In this document: positions 1 through 9,764 of the stretch, one piece after another
How the letters are laid out: each line of letters opens with the position of its first letter
Position numbering within the stretch: the first letter of the stretch is position 1
DNA from: Mucilaginibacter saanensis
Lineage (GTDB): Bacteria; Bacteroidota; Bacteroidia; Sphingobacteriales; Sphingobacteriaceae
Length of the DNA stretch: 64,000 nt
Direction: 5' to 3'
Assembly: GCF_014200575.1 (NCBI RefSeq)
Contig: NZ_JACHBZ010000007.1
Coordinates: 239,146 to 303,145 of the forward strand
The notes under the pieces: generated by a model
Told to the model about the DNA's origin: nothing
What the model saw: the letters and a program-made list of their open reading frames with translations, nothing else
Databases searched by the model: none
Translations under genes and position numbers: made by a program

Positions 1-218
1 ATCACCGAGTGCTGTTCGCTGAAAGTGAAGCTGCCAACTTCGTTGCCATAATAATCAATATGCGTATCAACAACGGGGTTGCCGGTTATGTGGAGCTCTT
101 GTTTTACTACATCCTGGTACTCATCCTTTATCGGGAAAAGTATGATCTGGTTAGCGCTGTCGCGTACCAGTCCTTCGTAGGTGTATTTGGTTATATGTTG
201 TATTTTAAATTCAGGCAT
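1..218 (-). CDS. Transglutaminase-like family protein, N-terminal part (cut by window edge)
   Basis: Reading leftward from an ATG at 218, the frame stays open to the window edge, giving about 72 residues. They match the N-terminal beta-sandwich of bacterial transglutaminase-like proteins: a YTYEG strand, the segment SANQIILFPIKDEYQ and the motif DYYGNEVGSF, close to the family pattern DxxGNxVxxF. The catalytic Cys-His-Asp domain would lie outside the window. The protein follows an alpha-E protein and a circularly permuted ATP-grasp protein on the same strand, an association that recurs in bacteria and supports the call. Activity cannot be judged from this fragment. Confidence 0.85.
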   Translation of the reverse strand, partial: MPEFKIQHITKYTYEGLVRDSANQIILFPIKDEYQDVVKQELHITGNPVVDTHIDYYGNEVGSFTFSEQHSV

Positions 219-305
219 GGCTTAATAAGTTTGATTTGATAATGGGTGCACCTGTATTAAATCAGGATATCATCTTGGGTTACTTAGTTCATGTTCAAAT
301 TTTAA

Positions 306-1241
306 TTATGAATTTGCAAAATAGTACTCATTTAATGAGTTACCCACTCCATATAATTCGTTCCTGATCTGTGTTAAAAACACATGCAGGCCCTCCTGTT
401 TAATGCTTTTGACAGAACTGTACTTGATGCGGCTTTGCAGGCGCCCTATCTGAAATGACATTTCGCGATAGGTATCTACGTTGGTATCATTCTTCAGCCT
501 GTCAAAATAGCGCTGAATATTGTTTACCGCATAAATAACCGAACGCGGGAAATCATTATTTAAAACCACCTGTTCCAGTATATTCTCGGCCTCAAAACCT
601 TCGCGGTAAGTTTTCAGATACAATTCATAGCCGCCTAAGGAGAGCAGCAGGTGTTTCCAATAGGTAGTATCAGTAAGCAAGTCGGGATTTTCGCTTATCG
701 AACTGAATTTGGTGTCCAGGATATCAACCGACTGTATGGCCCGCTCCAGGTATTTGCCAATATTCATAAAGCTGCGCCCTTCGCCACGCTCCATCGTGAT
801 CTCGACAGTGCCATAATATAGCATCACCTGTTTTATCAGGATGTCAAGCACGCCAATAGGGTCCTCCCGTTGCAGGGAGCGGTCCAGGCGCGAATCTTTT
901 ACGGTATGGTAATATTCGTTAAGGCATTGCCACAGATCCTTGGTGATGTGTTCCTGTACGCCGCGGGCATTTTCGCGCGCCAGGGTAATAATGTTTAATA
1001 TAGAATTTGGATTGTTTTTGCCCGTTACCATGTACTTTAAAACCGACCGGCTATCATTATCAAGTTTATCGGCTTCGGCCTCGGCAACACCGGCAAATAT
1101 CCTGATCACCGGTTCCCAGGTAAATTCCTGCACGGCGTCCTGCGATGATGCGTAGTTTATTTTGAGCATTCTCAGCATGCCGTCACTACGCTCAATATAA
1201 CGGCTTAACCAATAAAAACTTGCTGCTACCCTGCTTAACAT
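306..1241 (-). CDS. Alpha-E domain-containing protein
   Basis: A 311-residue, mainly helical protein. The N-terminus (MLSRVAASFYWLSRYIERSD) is the hallmark of the alpha-E (DUF403) family, and the length is usual for it. No signal peptide or membrane segment is visible, so it is probably cytoplasmic. The family has no settled biochemical role; it is nearly always encoded with a permuted ATP-grasp protein and a transglutaminase-like protein, as here, and the set has been predicted to act in peptide or amide bond chemistry. The ATG at 1241 is the first Met. The upstream gap to the ATP-grasp gene consists of a repeat element. Confidence 0.92.
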   Translation of the reverse strand: MLSRVAASFYWLSRYIERSDGMLRMLKINYASSQDAVQEFTWEPVIRIFAGVAEAEADKLDNDSRSVLKYMVTGKNNPNSILNIITLARENARGVQEHITKDLWQCLNEYYHTVKDSRLDRSLQREDPIGVLDILIKQVMLYYGTVEITMERGEGRSFMNIGKYLERAIQSVDILDTKFSSISENPDLLTDTTYWKHLLLSLGGYELYLKTYREGFEAENILEQVVLNNDFPRSVIYAVNNIQRYFDRLKNDTNVDTYREMSFQIGRLQSRIKYSSVKSIKQEGLHVFLTQIRNELYGVGNSLNEYYFANS

Positions 1242-1242
1242 A

Positions 1243-1344
1243 TTAGCCCCCTATCCCCCTAACGGGGGAATTTTGATTTGTATATTTTAAATTTACATTA
1301 ATGTATTGGATATTAATACCCCCTTTAGGGGGCGGGGGACTTAA
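1243..1344. repeat. REPIN-like inverted doublet of CCCCC/GGGGG palindromes
   Basis: Two inverted arms. The left arm (1243-1274) holds CCCCCTAACGGGGG and the right arm (1315-1344) holds CCCCCTTTAGGGGG. Read on opposite strands the arms align: C-run, short spacer, C-run, 4-base loop, G-run, then an AT-rich end. The pair occupies the whole 99-bp gap between the ATP-grasp stop and the alpha-E start. Similar pairs lie at 17713-17795 and 33004-33100, and a single arm at 40085-40124. The architecture resembles REP doublets (REPINs). No transposase is present here. Confidence 0.75.
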
Positions 1345-2789
1345 GCCAGTACCCACGTATCCTTACTGCCGCCACCCTGCGAGCTGTTTACTACCAGCGA
1401 TCCTTCCTTAAGAGCTACCCTTGTTAAACCACCCGGTACTATCTCAATGCCATCCGGGCCGTATAAGGCATAGGGTCTAAGGTCGATGCGGCGTGGTTTT
1501 AAAGAACCCTGCATATAACATGGCGCCGACGAAAGACTAATAGTTGGCTGTGCAATAAAGTTTCGCGGGTCCTTTAATATTTCTTTTTTATAATCGTCTA
1601 TTTCCTGTTCAGATGCGGCGTGCCCCATCAACATACCGTAGCCGCCGCTGCCATTGGTTTTTTTAACCACCATTTTGTTGAGGTTTTTAAAAACATGCTC
1701 ACGCTCGTCATGATTACCCAACTGGTGGGTGGGCACATTTTTGAGGATGGGTTCTTCGTTCAGATAATAGCGAATCATGTCGGGTACGTAAACATACACG
1801 GCCTTATCATCGGCAACGCCGGTGCCTATGGCGTTTACTATAGCTACATTGCCTTTGCGATAAGCACCCATAATGCCTGCTACGCCAAGCATGCTTGCCG
1901 GGTTAAATACCAGCGGATCAAGATACTCGTCATCAACACGGCGGTATATCACATCAACCTGCTGCAGGCCGGTGGTGGTTTTCATGTAAACCTTGTGGTT
2001 GTTTACCACCAGGTCGCGCCCCTCAACCAGCTCAACACCCATGAGGCGGGCCAGTGTAGTATGTTCAAAATAGGCCGAATTGTATATTCCCGGACTCAAC
2101 AATACAATGGTTGGATTTGATATTTGCCTGGGCGATAGGGCCAGCAGGTTTTTATACAATATGGTAGGATACTCCGTTACACTGCGAACGCCGCATTGCG
2201 GCAGCAGATCAGGGAACAACCGCTTGGTGATCTCTCGGTTTTCAAGCATGTAGCTCACGCCAGACGGTGTGCGCAGGTTATCTTCCAGTACATAAAATGT
2301 GCCGTCCTCATCACGGATCAGGTCAATGCCTGATATATGTACGTAGATGTCATAAGGTACTTTTAACTGGTACATCTCGCGCAAAAAGTGCGGGCAGGAG
2401 TAAATAATATCAATAGGCACTATGCCGTCCTTTACAATAAACTGGTTGTGGTATATATCCTTCAGAAAAAGATTTAGCGCGGTAAGCCGCTGCTTAATAC
2501 CTTTCTCAACAAAGGCCCATTCGCTTGCGGTAATAATACGGGGGATAATATCAAAGGGAAATATCTTTTCAATACCCTCGCCACTGTTATAAACCGTAAA
2601 GGTAATCCCCTGGCTCATGAACAGGCTTTTGGCCAACTCTTCCTTTTTGTTCAGATCGTCTGCCGATTCTTTTGAAATATATTCAATTACTTTACGATAA
2701 TGGTCGCGAACATTGCTGTCAGCTCCATACATTTCGTCCCATACACCTCCAATTGGATTGTATTTGTTAAAATAAGCTGATTCCTCCAT
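1341..2789 (-). CDS. Circularly permuted type 2 ATP-grasp protein
   Basis: A 482-residue cytoplasmic protein of the DUF404/DUF407 (circularly permuted ATP-grasp) family. Visible landmarks are the N-terminal DEMYG segment, the block EDNLRTPSGVSYMLENR at about residues 165-182 (acidic, likely metal/ATP binding), and the glycine-rich loop KKTNGSGGYGMLMG near residue 385. Family members are predicted ATP-dependent carboxylate-amine ligases; the substrate is unknown. The ATG at 2789 (MEESAYF) is chosen because the frame upstream offers only a TTG four codons earlier. It heads an operon with the alpha-E and transglutaminase-like genes. Confidence 0.92.
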   Translation of the reverse strand: MEESAYFNKYNPIGGVWDEMYGADSNVRDHYRKVIEYISKESADDLNKKEELAKSLFMSQGITFTVYNSGEGIEKIFPFDIIPRIITASEWAFVEKGIKQRLTALNLFLKDIYHNQFIVKDGIVPIDIIYSCPHFLREMYQLKVPYDIYVHISGIDLIRDEDGTFYVLEDNLRTPSGVSYMLENREITKRLFPDLLPQCGVRSVTEYPTILYKNLLALSPRQISNPTIVLLSPGIYNSAYFEHTTLARLMGVELVEGRDLVVNNHKVYMKTTTGLQQVDVIYRRVDDEYLDPLVFNPASMLGVAGIMGAYRKGNVAIVNAIGTGVADDKAVYVYVPDMIRYYLNEEPILKNVPTHQLGNHDEREHVFKNLNKMVVKKTNGSGGYGMLMGHAASEQEIDDYKKEILKDPRNFIAQPTISLSSAPCYMQGSLKPRRIDLRPYALYGPDGIEIVPGGLTRVALKEGSLVVNSSQGGGSKDTWVLA

Positions 2790-3012
2790 ATAAAATTGCA
2801 AAAATTAGAAATTTACCAATCAGTTATTTTTAAAAACTGTAATTTATAAAGTGTTTTTGATAAAAAGGCAAATTATTTTTAATTTTTTGTAATTATTTTA
2901 ATTAAATCATTGTTTTTATATAATTTTTACTTGTTTGCATTGTTATTTATCTCGTTTTGTGTGAAATAAGTGTGATTTTAATTGTGAAAATTATACACTT
3001 ATACAGGCATAA
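2790..3012. other. AT-rich intergenic region upstream of the ATP-grasp operon
   Basis: Very AT-rich, with long T and A runs (for example around 2860-2930), and no credible coding frame. It must hold the promoter of the leftward ATP-grasp operon, but I found no clean CAAAnnTA (-7 element on this strand) with a spaced -33 element, so no site is named. Confidence 0.4.
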
Positions 3013-3044
3013 AAAAAGCGCAGACATATAATCCCTGCGCTTTT
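3013..3044. terminator. Rho-independent terminator (bidirectional form)
   Basis: Stem AAAAGCGCAG (3014-3023) pairs with CTGCGCTTTT (3035-3044) around an 11-base loop, with A and T tracts on the two sides. It lies 20 bp past the stop of the leftward acetyltransferase gene, which it probably terminates. Confidence 0.8.
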
Positions 3045-3063
3045 CTTGTAAAATATGAACGTT

Positions 3064-4194
3064 TTAAACCCTTATGTAGATCTTTTTCCTATCGAGCGCC
3101 CAGCCTACCGACCAGCAAATGAGCATATAACTGATAGCAAACATCAATGATCCGATGGCTCCCGGAGCTATTACCTGGTAAACGGAGCTGTTTATCCAGT
3201 CATAAAATGATGTGCCCTTTACAGTTGCCATATAAAAAAATATCACCAGGATTTCTGACAATACATAAATAGGCAGCGGGTTTTTACCCAATATGGTGAA
3301 AAATCTTGTCCAGTTCCATCTGTTCCAGCTGTTGATCTCCAACGCATATACCAGGAACGAAAGGATCACAAGGTCAAGCCCGGTAGTAACCAGCACAAAT
3401 GAGCTTGTCCACAGCTTTTTATTGATCGGGAAAACCATGTTCCAGCTTACGGCTAAAAATATAAACAGGCAACCGGTAAGCAGCATTTTGGCAATGGTAT
3501 CATACCCTTTACCTTTTTGCTGAATAAACTTGCCGGCATAATAGCCAATAACTACGTTGACAATGGCTGGCAGCGTGCTTAAAATCCCTTCGGGATCAAA
3601 GGCTATTTTTTCGCCATGATACATGTGGCTATCGCCAAGTATATACTTATCCAGGAAAATACCTGCGTTGCCGGTTATGCTCAACGGATCGGAGGGGTCG
3701 CCAAAAACCAGCAGTAAAACCCAATAGCCAACCAAAAGTAATATGGATAAAATGATAACCGATTGTTTTGACAGAAAATGGATCATGAGTGATGCAAAGC
3801 AATAACATAAGGCTATACGCTGTAAAACGCCCATGATACGGGTATCTGAAATAGGTGATAGGTGAATGTGCCCTCCGTTAAAATTAAAAAAGGGGAACCA
3901 ATACATCAGATAGCCTATTAAAAAAATAAGTAAGGTGCGTTTAAATATTTTGCCTAAAACAGCGGAGTTGCCCATTTCCTGGTAACGTTTCATGGAAAAG
4001 CTCATGGCATTGCCCACCGCAAATAAAAATGAAGGGAAAACCAGGTCTGTGGGGGTAAAGCCATGCCAGGCAGCATGTTCAAGCGGCGAGAAAGCAGCAG
4101 CCCCGCTTCCGGGTGTATTTACAATGATCATAAAACAAATGGTCATGCCACGAAATACATCCAGCGATAAAAATCGCGTTGATGATTTGTTCAT
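3064..4194 (-). CDS. HGSNAT-like transmembrane acetyltransferase (DUF5009/DUF1624 family)
   Basis: A 376-residue membrane protein with about ten hydrophobic segments. The N-terminus (SLDVFRGMTI) and the block HAAWHGFTPTDLVFPSF (His40 to Phe56) match heparan-alpha-glucosaminide N-acetyltransferase relatives; His40 aligns with the histidine thought to carry the acetyl group in that family. Relatives transfer acetyl groups across a membrane to the amino group of glucosamine units. It lies just downstream of a SusC/SusD pair on the same strand, so a role in handling an amino sugar taken up by that pair is a reasonable inference. The 115-bp gap leaves open whether it is cotranscribed. Start ATG at 4194. 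Confidence 0.85.
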   Translation of the reverse strand: MNKSSTRFLSLDVFRGMTICFMIIVNTPGSGAAAFSPLEHAAWHGFTPTDLVFPSFLFAVGNAMSFSMKRYQEMGNSAVLGKIFKRTLLIFLIGYLMYWFPFFNFNGGHIHLSPISDTRIMGVLQRIALCYCFASLMIHFLSKQSVIILSILLLVGYWVLLLVFGDPSDPLSITGNAGIFLDKYILGDSHMYHGEKIAFDPEGILSTLPAIVNVVIGYYAGKFIQQKGKGYDTIAKMLLTGCLFIFLAVSWNMVFPINKKLWTSSFVLVTTGLDLVILSFLVYALEINSWNRWNWTRFFTILGKNPLPIYVLSEILVIFFYMATVKGTSFYDWINSSVYQVIAPGAIGSLMFAISYMLICWSVGWALDRKKIYIRV

Positions 4195-4309
4195 AAAGTT
4201 GGTTTAAATTGAAGGTTTAATGAGCTTGGCGCAGGGTTGCTAAGCAATAAGGTTAAAACAGATACCGGAGGAATATTGCACCTCCGGTATGTTGATAGTT
4301 GAATTTTTA

Positions 4310-6088
4310 TTAATGGTAGCCCGGGTTTTGTTTAAGCAGCGGCGTACCGCCGCTTGCACTTAAGTCAATTTCTGTGAGGGGTATAGGATAGTATTCATTT
4401 TTACCTTTAATGAATTTTCCGCCTTTAACATCATTGGTTTGGGTGCTTTGGAAGGTGATATAAGCATTAAGCTCAGTATCGGCAATGCCCCAGCGTACCA
4501 GGTCAAAAAACCGGTGGCCTTCCATGGCTAATTCAATTTTGCGCTCAAAATAAATAGCTTTAAGTGCAAATGCGCTGCTTACAAAAGCCCCCAACGGGTA
4601 AGGGCTTACTTTATAATTAGCTGCAGCCGTGGTAGTAAAGCCCGAAGTAGGTTTATCATTGTTTTTGTAAGTATGTACCCAGCCGGTTGGATCGGCGGCA
4701 CGGTTACGTACCATGTTAACGTAGTCTTCGGCTTTGGTTAAGTTACCAAGCTGTGTTTCAACCTCAGCGGCCATTAACAATACATCAGCATAGCGTATCA
4801 GGTTGTAGTTGATGCCCGAGCCCGGAGCCCATGAAGTGTTATCGCCATTGGTTAACTGCTCGGCCTGGCCATAAACATTTTTAATAGGTGAATACGGTCC
4901 GCCGTATTGCTGATCCCTGATCCAGTCGGCACCTGGATGCAAGCCCCAATCCAGGTATGGTATACCGCGGCGACCAACAGTCCAGTCTAAACGCGGATCT
5001 ACCGTTCCGGCGTCAGGAGTAAAATCTCCGTCAGGAGCAACGCCCATATCGGTTTTTAAAGCATGAGTATTATAATCATCAAGGTACGGAAGGCCAGTAG
5101 TTGAATTGGTACGGAAATGGTTGGCCAGATCAATAGATGGCTGATAAAATCCGCAGCAGCTAAATGGACTGCTGTTACCATACGGGAAATTCAGCATGTC
5201 GCCATTGTTGGCATTGGATGGGCCGTTAGGGTCAGTATTAGCAGCAGCCTGTACCGCAAAAACAGACTCAGCGCTGTTGTTGGTTGAGGACCTGAAGTTG
5301 TCATCAAAGTGGGTATTCAACGCATATTTTAAACCTGCTGCTGTTACCCCTTGTGCTATTACGGCATCAAATACAGCTTTTGCTTCTGGATATTTATGCT
5401 CGTACAAATAAGTTTTAGCCAGGTAAGCTCCAGCTGCCCATTTATTGGCACGGCCAACATTTGGTTGGGTATTTGGCAAATTGGTATAAGCATACAGAAA
5501 ATCAGCTTCAATTTTTGGCCATACATCTGTATTGTTGGGTAGGTTAATTGCCTTGGTGGTTTCATCAAGATAGGGCACATTGTTGAACATTTTTTTAAGG
5601 TCAAAATAATAATGAGCCCTTAAAAACCTGGCCTGGGCCAGTATGCCGGTTTTTGCCGCATCGGTGATTGACGGAACCTTGTTGGTTATATTGATGGTAT
5701 TATTAGTGCGTGAAATGCCTTCAAAGTCGGCACGCCATTTACTGTCAAAAAAGCCGTTGCTGGCATCAGGATTGTACTTCATGATGGGTTCAATAGGCTG
5801 CTGATCGCCGGCAATACTTCCTTTTGAGGCGTCGCCACCGGCCACACCGCCATAGATCCAGTTATCGGGCGAGGCTTCCCATGCGCCGCCGCCGCCAATG
5901 GCTGCATCGCCGCCTTGTTGGCCATCTAATGCGGCATAAGCACCAACCAGCAGTTCGTTGGCTCCGGCTTCTGTTTCCAGAAACTGAGGTTCCAGAGCAC
6001 CAGTGATAGGTTTATCTAATGATTTTTTACACGCGGCTACTGACAACCCGCTTAATAGTATGATAGTGATATATTTCTTTGCTTTCAT
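4310..6088 (-). CDS. RagB/SusD family nutrient-uptake lipoprotein
   Basis: A 592-residue SusD-like surface lipoprotein, the glycan-binding lid of a SusCD transporter. The start at 6088 gives a lipoprotein signal (MKAKKYITIILLSG) with the lipobox ending at Cys20. An upstream extension of the frame would overlap the susC-like gene and lacks a signal. The C-terminal region carries the family hallmark ERKIELAMEGHRFFDLVRWG. It is 22 bp downstream of the SusC-like receptor and surely cotranscribed with it. The ligand cannot be told from sequence; no glycoside hydrolase is adjacent. Confidence 0.95.
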   Translation of the reverse strand: MKAKKYITIILLSGLSVAACKKSLDKPITGALEPQFLETEAGANELLVGAYAALDGQQGGDAAIGGGGAWEASPDNWIYGGVAGGDASKGSIAGDQQPIEPIMKYNPDASNGFFDSKWRADFEGISRTNNTINITNKVPSITDAAKTGILAQARFLRAHYYFDLKKMFNNVPYLDETTKAINLPNNTDVWPKIEADFLYAYTNLPNTQPNVGRANKWAAGAYLAKTYLYEHKYPEAKAVFDAVIAQGVTAAGLKYALNTHFDDNFRSSTNNSAESVFAVQAAANTDPNGPSNANNGDMLNFPYGNSSPFSCCGFYQPSIDLANHFRTNSTTGLPYLDDYNTHALKTDMGVAPDGDFTPDAGTVDPRLDWTVGRRGIPYLDWGLHPGADWIRDQQYGGPYSPIKNVYGQAEQLTNGDNTSWAPGSGINYNLIRYADVLLMAAEVETQLGNLTKAEDYVNMVRNRAADPTGWVHTYKNNDKPTSGFTTTAAANYKVSPYPLGAFVSSAFALKAIYFERKIELAMEGHRFFDLVRWGIADTELNAYITFQSTQTNDVKGGKFIKGKNEYYPIPLTEIDLSASGGTPLLKQNPGYH

Positions 6089-6110
6089 TGTAATACTTTT
6101 AAGATTGTTG

Positions 6111-9100
6111 TTATAATGAAAAATTAACTCCAAATAAAAATGTGCGCGGGCTTGCATAACCACCTTCGTCAATACCGAAGTCGGTAGTTGTGCCATTAAG
6201 TTCCGGATCAACACCGCTGTAGCCGGTTAAGGTGAACAGGTTGGTTGCTGATACGTAAATTCTTAATTTTTGAATCCCGGCCTTTTTTAAACTGTTAATA
6301 TTAAAAGTGTAGCCGATTTGGGCATTGCGTAAACGGACATAGGTGCCGCTTTCAACAAAATAGGAGTTTGGCGTTGCGCCGCTGCTGGTTGATGCATCAA
6401 GCTCCTGTATAGGTGCGCTTGCATTCTGGTGAGATGGTGTCCAGGAATCGTTAAGAGCGGTGTAGCTTTTAGCTGTTCCGTAAGAAGCATAAAAATCTCT
6501 CCAGTATTTAACACTGTTCCATATTTTGTTGCCAAATGAGCCGTAAAGAAATATACTGGCATCAAAGTTTTTATAATTTACACCCAGGTTTAAGCCGGCT
6601 GTAACTTTAGGGTTAGGGTTACCGATAAATGTACGGTCGGCATCATTAATAACGCCATCGCCGTTTACATCCTTATACCTGAAACGGCCCACCTTGGTGT
6701 CTGACTGATAAACAGCGTTGGGATCATTGGTTATTTTTTGTGCGCTTGCGTTGGCGGCGTCAATCTGGCCCTGGTTATTCCAGAAACCTACAATCTGGTA
6801 TCCGTAAAACTCACCCAATGAGTGGCCAACCTGGCTGCGGGTTATAGGCTGATCAAAACGGCTTGTTGACGAACCCAGGAAGTAATCCCTGTCGTCAGAT
6901 ACTTTTAATATTTTGTTATTATAAGTAGTGATGGTACCGGTTGCGTTAAAGCTCAGGTCATTGCTGGCTTTAATGTTACCTGTTATTGACAGATCAAGAC
7001 CATCGTTTTTCATTTTACCAACGTTTTGGTTAGGTACGGTTCCGTTACCGGCTGTACCCAACTGTCTGGCGGCGTATAGCAGGTCCTCAATGTCTTTACG
7101 ATAATAGTCAGCAGTTACTGATATCTTACCATCAAACAAGGTGGCATCAAAGCCAAAGTTGGAGTTAATGTCTTTTTCCCAAATAGCATTAGGGTTGGCA
7201 ATCTGGTCCTGGTAAAAGCCCGGTGTAAGGTTAGCGGTACCATCTAATGGGTAGTATGACTGGCCGATGTTGTTGTTAAAGGTTACATAAGCATCTTTTG
7301 AGCCCATATTGATCTGGTTACCCATGATACCGTAACCGCCGCGTAATTTTAAATCGGTGATCCATTTTACATCTTTCAAAAAGCTCTCCTGCGATATGCG
7401 CCAGCCTGCACTAAATGCAGGGAAGTACCCATAGCGTTGATTTACCGGGAACTTTGATGCACCATCACGACGAATAGTGGCGTTAAACAGGTACTTATCA
7501 TTAAAAATGTAATCTAAACGGGCAAACTCAGAGAATAAAGAGTTGCTGCTCCTGCTGCTTGATGTATTTTTATTAGTTGTGCCTGTTGAAAGGTTAACAT
7601 AATTAGGGTCAAAAGTATAAAAACCCTGTATGCTGCCGTTCAGGTCAGTTTCATAGTCAGCAACAGCTTCGGTACCTAATACTATATTCAGGTTATGCTT
7701 GCCGAATGTTTTCTGATAGGCAAGTGTATTGGTCCAGTTATAAGTATAGCTGGTTGATGAATTTTCGCTGTAGCTGTTGGTCTGCGAATTTTCAACGTTT
7801 TCATAAGTTGGATACGTGAAGTTGTGTCCGTTGCTATTCACAATATCCCCGCCAAAACTCGTACGGGCTGTGAGTCCTTTAGCAAGGTCGGCTTCGGCAA
7901 ACACATTCCCCAGCAGGCGATAATTTATTAAACCACTTGTTTTGGTGCGGTTTTGTATAGCTACGGGGTTATTGGAATCGCCCAGTCCGGTACCATAGCT
8001 ACCAGCATAGTTGCCAGCGATATCATAAACAGGTATAATAGGCTGCTCCCTTAAAGCCATGGCAATAACAGCATCCGGGTTGTTGGTGCTTATTTGGCCA
8101 TGATTGGTATATGAGTTTCCGTTAAGGTCGCTACCTAACTGCGGCGTTTTGGCTATTGAATAAGAAAGGTTTTCGCCTACCCTGATGTGTTTGGTGACGT
8201 TAAAACTGGTATTTGAGCGCAAGGTATACCTTTTAAGGTAAGTGTCAATTAACGTACCCTGCTGATTAAAGTAGTTAAGGGAAAATAAGTAACTGGCTTG
8301 CTCGGTGCTGCCGCTTAATGATAAGTTTTGGCTGGTCATCGGCGCACTTTTAAATATTTCGTGATACCAATCTGTACCTGCTTTGTTTGCCTTTGTTATT
8401 CTGTAAAAGTTATTATAATCATCGGGCGAGGTATAGTTAGGGTTAACGTAATACTTTGACGGATCAACCGACGGGTCGCCTGCTTTGGCACCGGCCGGGG
8501 TTATATAATCGGGCAGTGTATAAGTTGAATTTGCACCGGTAGGGTTATACAGCGGGTCCTGGAAATCGGTTATGCCGGAGTTTTTTTGTGCCGTCATTTT
8601 CAGGTTGGCCATTTGCTGCGGTGTTATGGTATGCCAAACATTACCGCCTTTTGGTAACTGTGAGCCATAGTAGGCGTCATATTGTATGCTTACTTTGCCC
8701 TTGCCTTTTTTGGTAGTAATAATGATAACTCCGTTGGCTGCCCTTGATCCGTATATGGATGCCGAGCTGGCATCTTTTAATACCTGAAAGGTTTCCACGT
8801 CATTAGTATTCAGGGTACTTACGTCATAGGTTTCTACCCCGTCAACCACATACAGTGGTGTGTTGTTCCCAAAGGTGTTAAACCCGCGGATGTGTACCTG
8901 CGGCTCTTCGCCCGGCTGTCCCGATCCTGTAACGGTAACACCAGAGGCCTGGCCTTGCAGCTGGCTGTTTACTGATGATGATGCCTGTTTGTTAAGGTCC
9001 TTCACGTTTACAACCGATACGGCACCGGTAAGGTCCTTTTTCTTTTGCGTAGCATAACCTACCACAACCACCTCGTTAAGTGCCTTTGACTCTTCGGCAA

Positions 9101-9692
9101 GGGTTATATTGATGGAGGCTTTTCCGTTAACAGGTATGCGTTGCGTGGTAAAGCCCAGAAAGGCAAATTCCAGTGTACCGTTGCCATCAGGCAGGGTAAG
9201 GCTGTATTTACCATTAAGATCAGTTACGGTACCTAACGAGCTGCCGGCAAGTTTTACACTTACACCAGGCAGGACAACTCCCGTTGCATCTTTAACCACA
9301 CCGGTTACGGTAAGGGTTGCAATGGTTTTGCCATCGGCCGGTTTAATGATAATAATATCGTCAACCACCTGGAAGGTTAATTGCTGGCTCTGAAGCACGT
9401 TTTTCATTACTGTTTCAATGCTGGCATCCTGTAGCTCCACATTAATCTTCTTGTCTACATTTACCTGGTCAAGCCGGTAAAAAACAGTGTATTTGCTGTT
9501 TTTCTCTATCTGCTTAAACATTTGTTTAACCGAGATATTATTTACGTTAAAGTTGTAAACGTTTTGCGAGTAGACGGCGGCGTGTATATGCATTATACCC
9601 GTAAAGAGCAAAACAGTAACAAGCTTCATAATTTTAATCGTTTTTTGCCATGCATGCACAGCCATTACAGATTTTCTGTCAAAATTTATCAT
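6111..9692 (-). CDS. SusC/RagA family TonB-linked outer membrane receptor with STN domain
   Basis: A 1193-residue TonB-dependent transporter. Order: signal segment (about 20-42); STN domain (about 50-115, NVNNISVKQMFKQIEKNSKY), the signalling domain that contacts FecR; carboxypeptidase-regulatory-like domain (about 126-200); plug starting at the SusC box EVVVVGYATQKKKDLTGAV; and the barrel, ending in FLFGVNFSL with a terminal aromatic-type strand. TPLYVVDGVE is typical of SusC plugs. The STN domain fits regulation by the neighbouring FecR and ECF sigma factor. ATG at 9692 is used; the in-frame ATG at 9665 also gives a signal peptide and cannot be excluded. Confidence 0.96.
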   Translation of the reverse strand: MINFDRKSVMAVHAWQKTIKIMKLVTVLLFTGIMHIHAAVYSQNVYNFNVNNISVKQMFKQIEKNSKYTVFYRLDQVNVDKKINVELQDASIETVMKNVLQSQQLTFQVVDDIIIIKPADGKTIATLTVTGVVKDATGVVLPGVSVKLAGSSLGTVTDLNGKYSLTLPDGNGTLEFAFLGFTTQRIPVNGKASINITLAEESKALNEVVVVGYATQKKKDLTGAVSVVNVKDLNKQASSSVNSQLQGQASGVTVTGSGQPGEEPQVHIRGFNTFGNNTPLYVVDGVETYDVSTLNTNDVETFQVLKDASSASIYGSRAANGVIIITTKKGKGKVSIQYDAYYGSQLPKGGNVWHTITPQQMANLKMTAQKNSGITDFQDPLYNPTGANSTYTLPDYITPAGAKAGDPSVDPSKYYVNPNYTSPDDYNNFYRITKANKAGTDWYHEIFKSAPMTSQNLSLSGSTEQASYLFSLNYFNQQGTLIDTYLKRYTLRSNTSFNVTKHIRVGENLSYSIAKTPQLGSDLNGNSYTNHGQISTNNPDAVIAMALREQPIIPVYDIAGNYAGSYGTGLGDSNNPVAIQNRTKTSGLINYRLLGNVFAEADLAKGLTARTSFGGDIVNSNGHNFTYPTYENVENSQTNSYSENSSTSYTYNWTNTLAYQKTFGKHNLNIVLGTEAVADYETDLNGSIQGFYTFDPNYVNLSTGTTNKNTSSSRSSNSLFSEFARLDYIFNDKYLFNATIRRDGASKFPVNQRYGYFPAFSAGWRISQESFLKDVKWITDLKLRGGYGIMGNQINMGSKDAYVTFNNNIGQSYYPLDGTANLTPGFYQDQIANPNAIWEKDINSNFGFDATLFDGKISVTADYYRKDIEDLLYAARQLGTAGNGTVPNQNVGKMKNDGLDLSITGNIKASNDLSFNATGTITTYNNKILKVSDDRDYFLGSSTSRFDQPITRSQVGHSLGEFYGYQIVGFWNNQGQIDAANASAQKITNDPNAVYQSDTKVGRFRYKDVNGDGVINDADRTFIGNPNPKVTAGLNLGVNYKNFDASIFLYGSFGNKIWNSVKYWRDFYASYGTAKSYTALNDSWTPSHQNASAPIQELDASTSSGATPNSYFVESGTYVRLRNAQIGYTFNINSLKKAGIQKLRIYVSATNLFTLTGYSGVDPELNGTTTDFGIDEGGYASPRTFLFGVNFSL

Positions 9693-9764
9693 AAATTTGT
9701 GTTTGTTAATCAGTTAATACGATGCTTCCCCAAGCGTAGGGTATTAGCTATTGATTTTCTAAAG

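Noticed and set aside
9..239. 76-codon open frame on the plus strand
   Set aside because: It runs antisense to the transglutaminase-like coding region, whose N-terminal motifs are clear on the minus strand.
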